Positions 60,453 to 64,000 of a stretch of 64,000 bases of DNA are shown piece after piece. Positions within the stretch are counted from its first letter, which is position 1; every line of letters starts with the position of its first letter. This DNA is from an uncultured Tenacibaculum sp. (GTDB taxonomy: Bacteria > Bacteroidota > Bacteroidia > Flavobacteriales > Flavobacteriaceae), in contig CAKZVD010000032.1 in NCBI GenBank assembly GCA_937922085.1, positions 30,526 through 94,525 of the forward strand, written 5' to 3'. The notes beneath the pieces were generated by a model. It made no database searches. It had not been told where the DNA came from and was given only the letters and a program-made list of their open reading frames with translations. Made by a program: the position numbers and the translations under genes.

Positions 60453-62495
60453 ATGAAACAAATCACACATTTTATTTTGTTTGTATTATTTGCAAGTAGC
60501 TATAGTTTAAAAGCTCAGGTAGATATGAAAAAAGGATTCCGATTTTTAGAAAACGGAAACTTTGAAAATGCTAAAACTTTTTTTAAAGATATTTTAAAAG
60601 AACACCCAAATAATAAAACTGCAAAAATATGTTATGGTAGAGCTTTAGGTTTAACGGGTTCTACTAAGGAAGCAATAACTGTTTTTACTAATCTTTTAAA
60701 TGATGATGCTACTAATTTTGAAGTTAAACTAAATTATGCAGAGTCTTTATTATGGGATAAACAGTTTACAAAGGCAAAGAAGTATTATAAGACGTTATTA
60801 AATGAAAAGCCTAAAAGTTTCAATGCTTTATTAGGATATGCAAATACACTATCAAATTTAAAAGAATTTAAAGAAGCTTTGTCTTTTATAAATAAAGCGA
60901 TTGAAAAATCACCGAATAATAACAATGCATTAATTTCTAGAAAATACATTCGATTAGGTTATGCAGATACATTACATAAAAAAGAACAATCCAATGAAGC
61001 ATTAGTTGTATTAAATAAAAACTTAGACGATTTTAAATTAGATAAAGAAACACTATCGTCAAAAGCAAATATATATATAACAAATAATCAATTTAAAGAA
61101 GCTGAGGAAGTGTATACGATGTTGGCTACTTCAGAAGAAGATGCGATTACAGCTTTAAACGGATTGTCTTTAGTAGCTCATTTTAATAAGAATGATAAGA
61201 AAGCACTAGAAATAGCGAGTAAAGCTCTTAAGAAATCTGAGAGTAGTAAAGATTCAATGGTAATTCAGAATACCAAAGAAAGATATATTCAAGCATTAAT
61301 TTGGAATAAAAAATATGGATTAGCTTCAAAAGAAATTAAACAGTTATATAATGACTATTCAGATAAAGATTGGATATTTTCTTTAGATGCTACATTACAG
61401 ATGTATAAAAGTGATTTTAAAAAAAGTATTGCTTTATATAAAGAAATATTAAATGGGAACTCGGGTTCTTTTAACGGTAACCTAGGAATTACAAATGCTT
61501 ATTTTGCGAAAGGAGATTACGATAACGCTTTTTCAGGAATAGATAAAACTTTAAAATTGTTTCCAGGTCAGAAAGACGCACTGGGGCTTCAAAAAAAACT
61601 AAATAAAAAGTTTGCGCCTTTTGTAAAACAGACGATAAGTTATAGTACAGATAATGGTGATAATTCAGCTTACACATCAAATACTTTTATTAAACATCCT
61701 CTATCTAACAAATTTTCAATAAACGGGAATTTTAAATATAGAAAAACTGAGAATTTAGTTTTAAATGAGCGCGCAAATTTACTAGGTTTTAATGCTGGTT
61801 TCGATTATCAAATAATTCCTAATTTAAATATTCTTTCTAATATTGGAATTAATAACGTAAAATCAGAAAGTAATTCTTATAATCAAATCGAGGCTTCTTT
61901 TTTATTAAAAACGAAACCTTTTAGATTACATAATTTAGAATTGGGATTTACTAAAAAGTTAGAAGATTTTAATGCAAATCTTTTAGGTAGAAAAATTGTT
62001 AATGATAACTATTTTATCAATTACAACCTGAGTACAACATTTAATTTAGGTTGGTATAATCAATTTTATTTCACACAATTAAGTGATAACAATCAAAGAA
62101 ACTTATTTTTTACTTCATTGTATTATAATATAATGTCAGCTCCTGCATTAAAAAGTGGTGTAAATTATCAGTTTATTTCATTTAAAGATCAAATTCCAAC
62201 AATCTATTTTAGTCCTGAGAGCTTTCATAATTTTGAAATTTTTATAGAGCTTCTTAAAAGTGAAGAAGAAACTAAAATTAAAAATTGGTTTTATCATTTT
62301 AATGCTGCTACTGGTTTTCAAGGTATAGAAAGTAATGAAAAACAATTTACATATCGACTCCAAGCTAAAGCAGGATACAAGTTTTCAGAGCGTTTATTAA
62401 TTAATTTATTCGGAAAACATACGAACATAGCTTCAGCTACTGTTGCAGGGTTTGTTTTTACCGAAATAGGGTTAAATTTAAAGTTGTATTATTAA
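60453..62495 (+). CDS. TPR plus outer-membrane beta-barrel protein, probable polysaccharide export porin
   Basis: The 680-aa product has a signal peptide (1-21, SLKAQ). Residues ~22-385 are tandem TPRs (GFRFLENGNFENAKTFFKDIL, LGYANTLSNLKEFKEALSFI, NLGITNAYFAKGDYDNAFSGI). Residues ~390-680 form an outer-membrane beta-barrel of alternating strands ending in GLNLKLYY, with a C-terminal aromatic. The TPR-then-barrel design is that of BcsC, PgaA and AlgK/AlgE-type exporters and of YaiO-like barrels. The context of a divergent flippase and GT4 supports a role in secreting a polysaccharide. The specific polymer is unknown. Confidence 0.78.
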   Translation: MKQITHFILFVLFASSYSLKAQVDMKKGFRFLENGNFENAKTFFKDILKEHPNNKTAKICYGRALGLTGSTKEAITVFTNLLNDDATNFEVKLNYAESLLWDKQFTKAKKYYKTLLNEKPKSFNALLGYANTLSNLKEFKEALSFINKAIEKSPNNNNALISRKYIRLGYADTLHKKEQSNEALVVLNKNLDDFKLDKETLSSKANIYITNNQFKEAEEVYTMLATSEEDAITALNGLSLVAHFNKNDKKALEIASKALKKSESSKDSMVIQNTKERYIQALIWNKKYGLASKEIKQLYNDYSDKDWIFSLDATLQMYKSDFKKSIALYKEILNGNSGSFNGNLGITNAYFAKGDYDNAFSGIDKTLKLFPGQKDALGLQKKLNKKFAPFVKQTISYSTDNGDNSAYTSNTFIKHPLSNKFSINGNFKYRKTENLVLNERANLLGFNAGFDYQIIPNLNILSNIGINNVKSESNSYNQIEASFLLKTKPFRLHNLELGFTKKLEDFNANLLGRKIVNDNYFINYNLSTTFNLGWYNQFYFTQLSDNNQRNLFFTSLYYNIMSAPALKSGVNYQFISFKDQIPTIYFSPESFHNFEIFIELLKSEEETKIKNWFYHFNAATGFQGIESNEKQFTYRLQAKAGYKFSERLLINLFGKHTNIASATVAGFVFTEIGLNLKLYY

Positions 62496-62621
62496 TTTTT
62501 AGTTAATAATCATTTAGATTTAGTTTTTATAAAGGCTGGTTTGTAATGTGTTGTTTTTTTAGTTTTTATTGAGTTTTTAAATAGTGTCAAAAACGTGTTG
62601 TTAAAGAAAAAATTAAGAAAT

Positions 62622-62658
62622 AAAAAAATCCTTTTACAAATTGGGGCTTGTAAAAGGA
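62622..62658 (-). terminator. Minus-strand intrinsic terminator
   Basis: TCCTTTTACAA (62629-62639) pairs perfectly with TTGTAAAAGGA (62648-62658). On the minus strand the stem is followed by seven Ts (A run at 62622-62628). It would stop transcription coming from the right. Confidence 0.7.
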
Positions 62659-63015
62659 CTCAACATTTATCAAATAAATCTTTTTTGAATTGGGGAACTC
62701 AAAAAATGAAAAAAAAAACAAAATTTGTACTTTTATGTTTTTTTAAAAACTATTTAAACTACTACACCTCAAAGATATTGCTAAATGTTTTTTTTTAAAA
62801 TCGAAAATCGACATATGATACGTAACTATAGATAAAAAGTAATTATGAATCGGTGAAATGTAAAAAGTAGTTTAGAAATACTTACTTATATTTTTTTAAT
62901 AAGATTGAAACATAAAATATTTTGAAAATCAATTAGATACATGTATAAAGTAAATACTATCACTTTAATTTTTTTATTGAATTTCAGAAAAAGCATAAGA
63001 GAAAGTATAATATAG

Positions 63016-63105
63016 ATAATTTACAAAGTAAGTGTTTATACAGGGCACTCTCTACTTGAAACCACGACAAAAGGGTTCCAATATTGGGAAAAGCCAGTAA
63101 AATAA
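63016..63105 (+). pseudogene. Short C-terminal coding fragment, possibly of a tyrosine recombinase
   Basis: From 63016 to the TAA at 63103 one frame reads IYKVSVYTGHSLLETTTKGF... ending YWEKPVK. The GHSLLETT stretch recalls the LGHSSIxTT motif of tyrosine recombinases, but the expected catalytic Tyr context is lacking. It is about 160 bases from the transposase end. This is a weak call; it could be chance. Confidence 0.25.
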
Positions 63106-63125
63106 AGGATTATAAAAATCAGAAG

Positions 63126-63167
63126 ATAAAAAAAGGAATATTCAAAACACGAATATTCCTTTTTTCA
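63126..63167. terminator. Symmetric terminator near the IS end
   Basis: AAAAAAAGGAATATTC pairs with GAATATTCCTTTTTT around AAAACAC, giving a long stem with A and T tracts on both sides. Confidence 0.8.
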
Positions 63168-63265
63168 TTTTCTCAAAAATAGTTTGCTGTAAAAAACAGG
63201 TTTTAAAAATATTTAAGTCATAAAATCATGGAAAAAATAATTTTGAATCTTAGTTTTCTATGATT

Positions 63266-64000
63266 CTACAAATTACAAGGCATAGTAGAACCACAATCAT
63301 TAAATTGTTGATTGGTAATAACTCTATGTTGCCTAGCTTCTAAAATTTGTTCTTTGAATCTGTCTTTATCAGGAATTTTTCCTTCTATGATTTCCATGGT
63401 GGTGTAACCATATAATTCTGTAGGGTATCTTTTATAATTATAATACTGAACAAAACGTTTTAAATCTTGTAAATGAGTTTGTGTATTTAAAGAAAGTTTT
63501 CCATTCATAAACTCTGTTTTATAAATACTGTGTGTACTCTCCGACATGGAGTTAGAAAAAGGGAAGTCTTTCGTTTGAGCGGTAATTTTGGTAACCGTTG
63601 GCGGAGTTTGTATGTTTTGAACCCAAGTTAAGAGTTTCCCCTTATTTTCACTTCCACCATCCGACAAAATATTAATAGGACTAACAGTATTCAATAATTG
63701 ATACTTATCGAATGTTTCTTGAAAAAGGTTTCTAATAAATTCACTACCCGCTTTTCCATCGGTAGAACTATAATGTAAAATCGCTTTCGAAAAATTATCT
63801 TTTACAAAAGCTACTTTTTGGATTCCATCATTTTCAGTACGAACATTCGTAATATCAACATGCAACCATTCAAAAATACGAGAAGCTCTAAATCCTTTTT
63901 TCGATTTGTTTTTAAAACGTTTTGGTTTTTTATATCCCAAAGCCGAAGCGTATTTAAAAAAGGTAGATTTACCACAAGTAACAATATTGTTATTAACAGC
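63266..64000 (-). mobile_element. DDE-type transposase (IS3/IS481-like integrase core), truncated by the window edge
   Basis: The minus-strand frame is open to base 64000 (upstream residues VTCGKSTFFKYASALGY), so the gene starts outside the window; the TTG at 63940 is internal. The visible 244 codons hold a retroviral-type integrase core: first Asp in WLHVDITNVR, second Asp in INILSDGGSENKG and Glu in NSMSESTHSIYKTEF. The end is RFVQYYNYKRYPTELYGYTTMEIIEGKIP, the usual OrfB tail. The D-D-E residues are intact. No terminal inverted repeat could be identified, because the other end is not present. Confidence 0.85.

Larger units (their letters stand above)
62496..63265. other. Long AT-rich intergenic region with remnants
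   Basis: No intact gene is supported. It contains a minus-strand terminator (62622-62658), a short protein-like fragment (63016-63105), a symmetric terminator (63126-63167), and otherwise AT-rich filler. A 67-codon frame at 62595-62798 overlaps the hairpin and looks random. Confidence 0.6.

Noticed and set aside
62595..62798. 67-codon frame, lysine-rich
   Set aside because: It spans a perfect terminator hairpin, has homopolymer-derived Lys/Phe composition and no recognisable fold.

Overview
The window is about 64 kb of AT-rich DNA (roughly 30% GC by eye) from a bacterium of the Bacteroidota, most likely a marine member of the Flavobacteriaceae close to Tenacibaculum or Polaribacter. The evidence is the TAnnTTTG-type -7 promoter elements, the scarcity of Shine-Dalgarno sequences, many lipoproteins, the gene order cinA-rpmB-rpmG-DUF4295-ftsY followed by rimO, bacillithiol synthesis (bshB1), a DUF5916 protein, SPW and YHS proteins, and a CFB-style MenB. 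Genus is inference.

Layout. 1-18.3 kb is mostly housekeeping: the end of an outer-membrane protein, a degenerate esterase, menB, purU, an FAH-family hydrolase with two small membrane proteins, cinA, the L28/L33/DUF4295 cluster, ftsY, an SH3 lipoprotein, a lipoprotein amidase, rimO, a large SH3/beta-helix/MORN-like lipoprotein, a DUF2400 protein, a CPBP protease and an S10 peptidase. 18.5-24.4 kb is an accessory island: an unknown 185-aa protein, a TPR-type histidine kinase with a LytTR response regulator, and a two-gene unit whose second product looks like a MACPF pore-forming protein. 24.5-39.1 kb returns to general functions: DUF3667, a LolD-like ATPase, an FN3 lipoprotein, DUF5916, sucC, an amidohydrolase, tRNA-His, bshB1, an OmpA-like protein, a trans-sulfuration enzyme, a DUF2520/KdsC-like pair and DUF2147.

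39.2-47.6 kb and 57.7-62.5 kb look like two halves of one surface-polysaccharide system. The first half has two tandem response-regulator/glycosyltransferase fusions (REC-GT2) divergent from an operon encoding a GT-C-like giant membrane protein, an invasin-type Ig-like protein and a membrane-anchored GH5 hydrolase. The second has a GT4 glycosyltransferase and a flippase divergent from a TPR plus beta-barrel export protein. Between them (47.6-57.7 kb) lies a mosaic stretch with a class C beta-lactamase-fold lipoprotein, two unusual AraC regulators, two pseudogenes, a duplicated NTF2-like/YHS gene pair, a deaminase and an NDH-2-like dehydrogenase. The right edge carries a truncated DDE transposase.

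The best candidates for something undescribed are the phosphorylation-controlled REC-GT2 polysaccharide system, in which Alg5-like enzymes could charge a polyprenyl carrier for the GT-C-like protein, and the kinase-linked MACPF pair sharing beta-grasp-like N-termini. All family assignments were made by reading the sequence; no database search was run.
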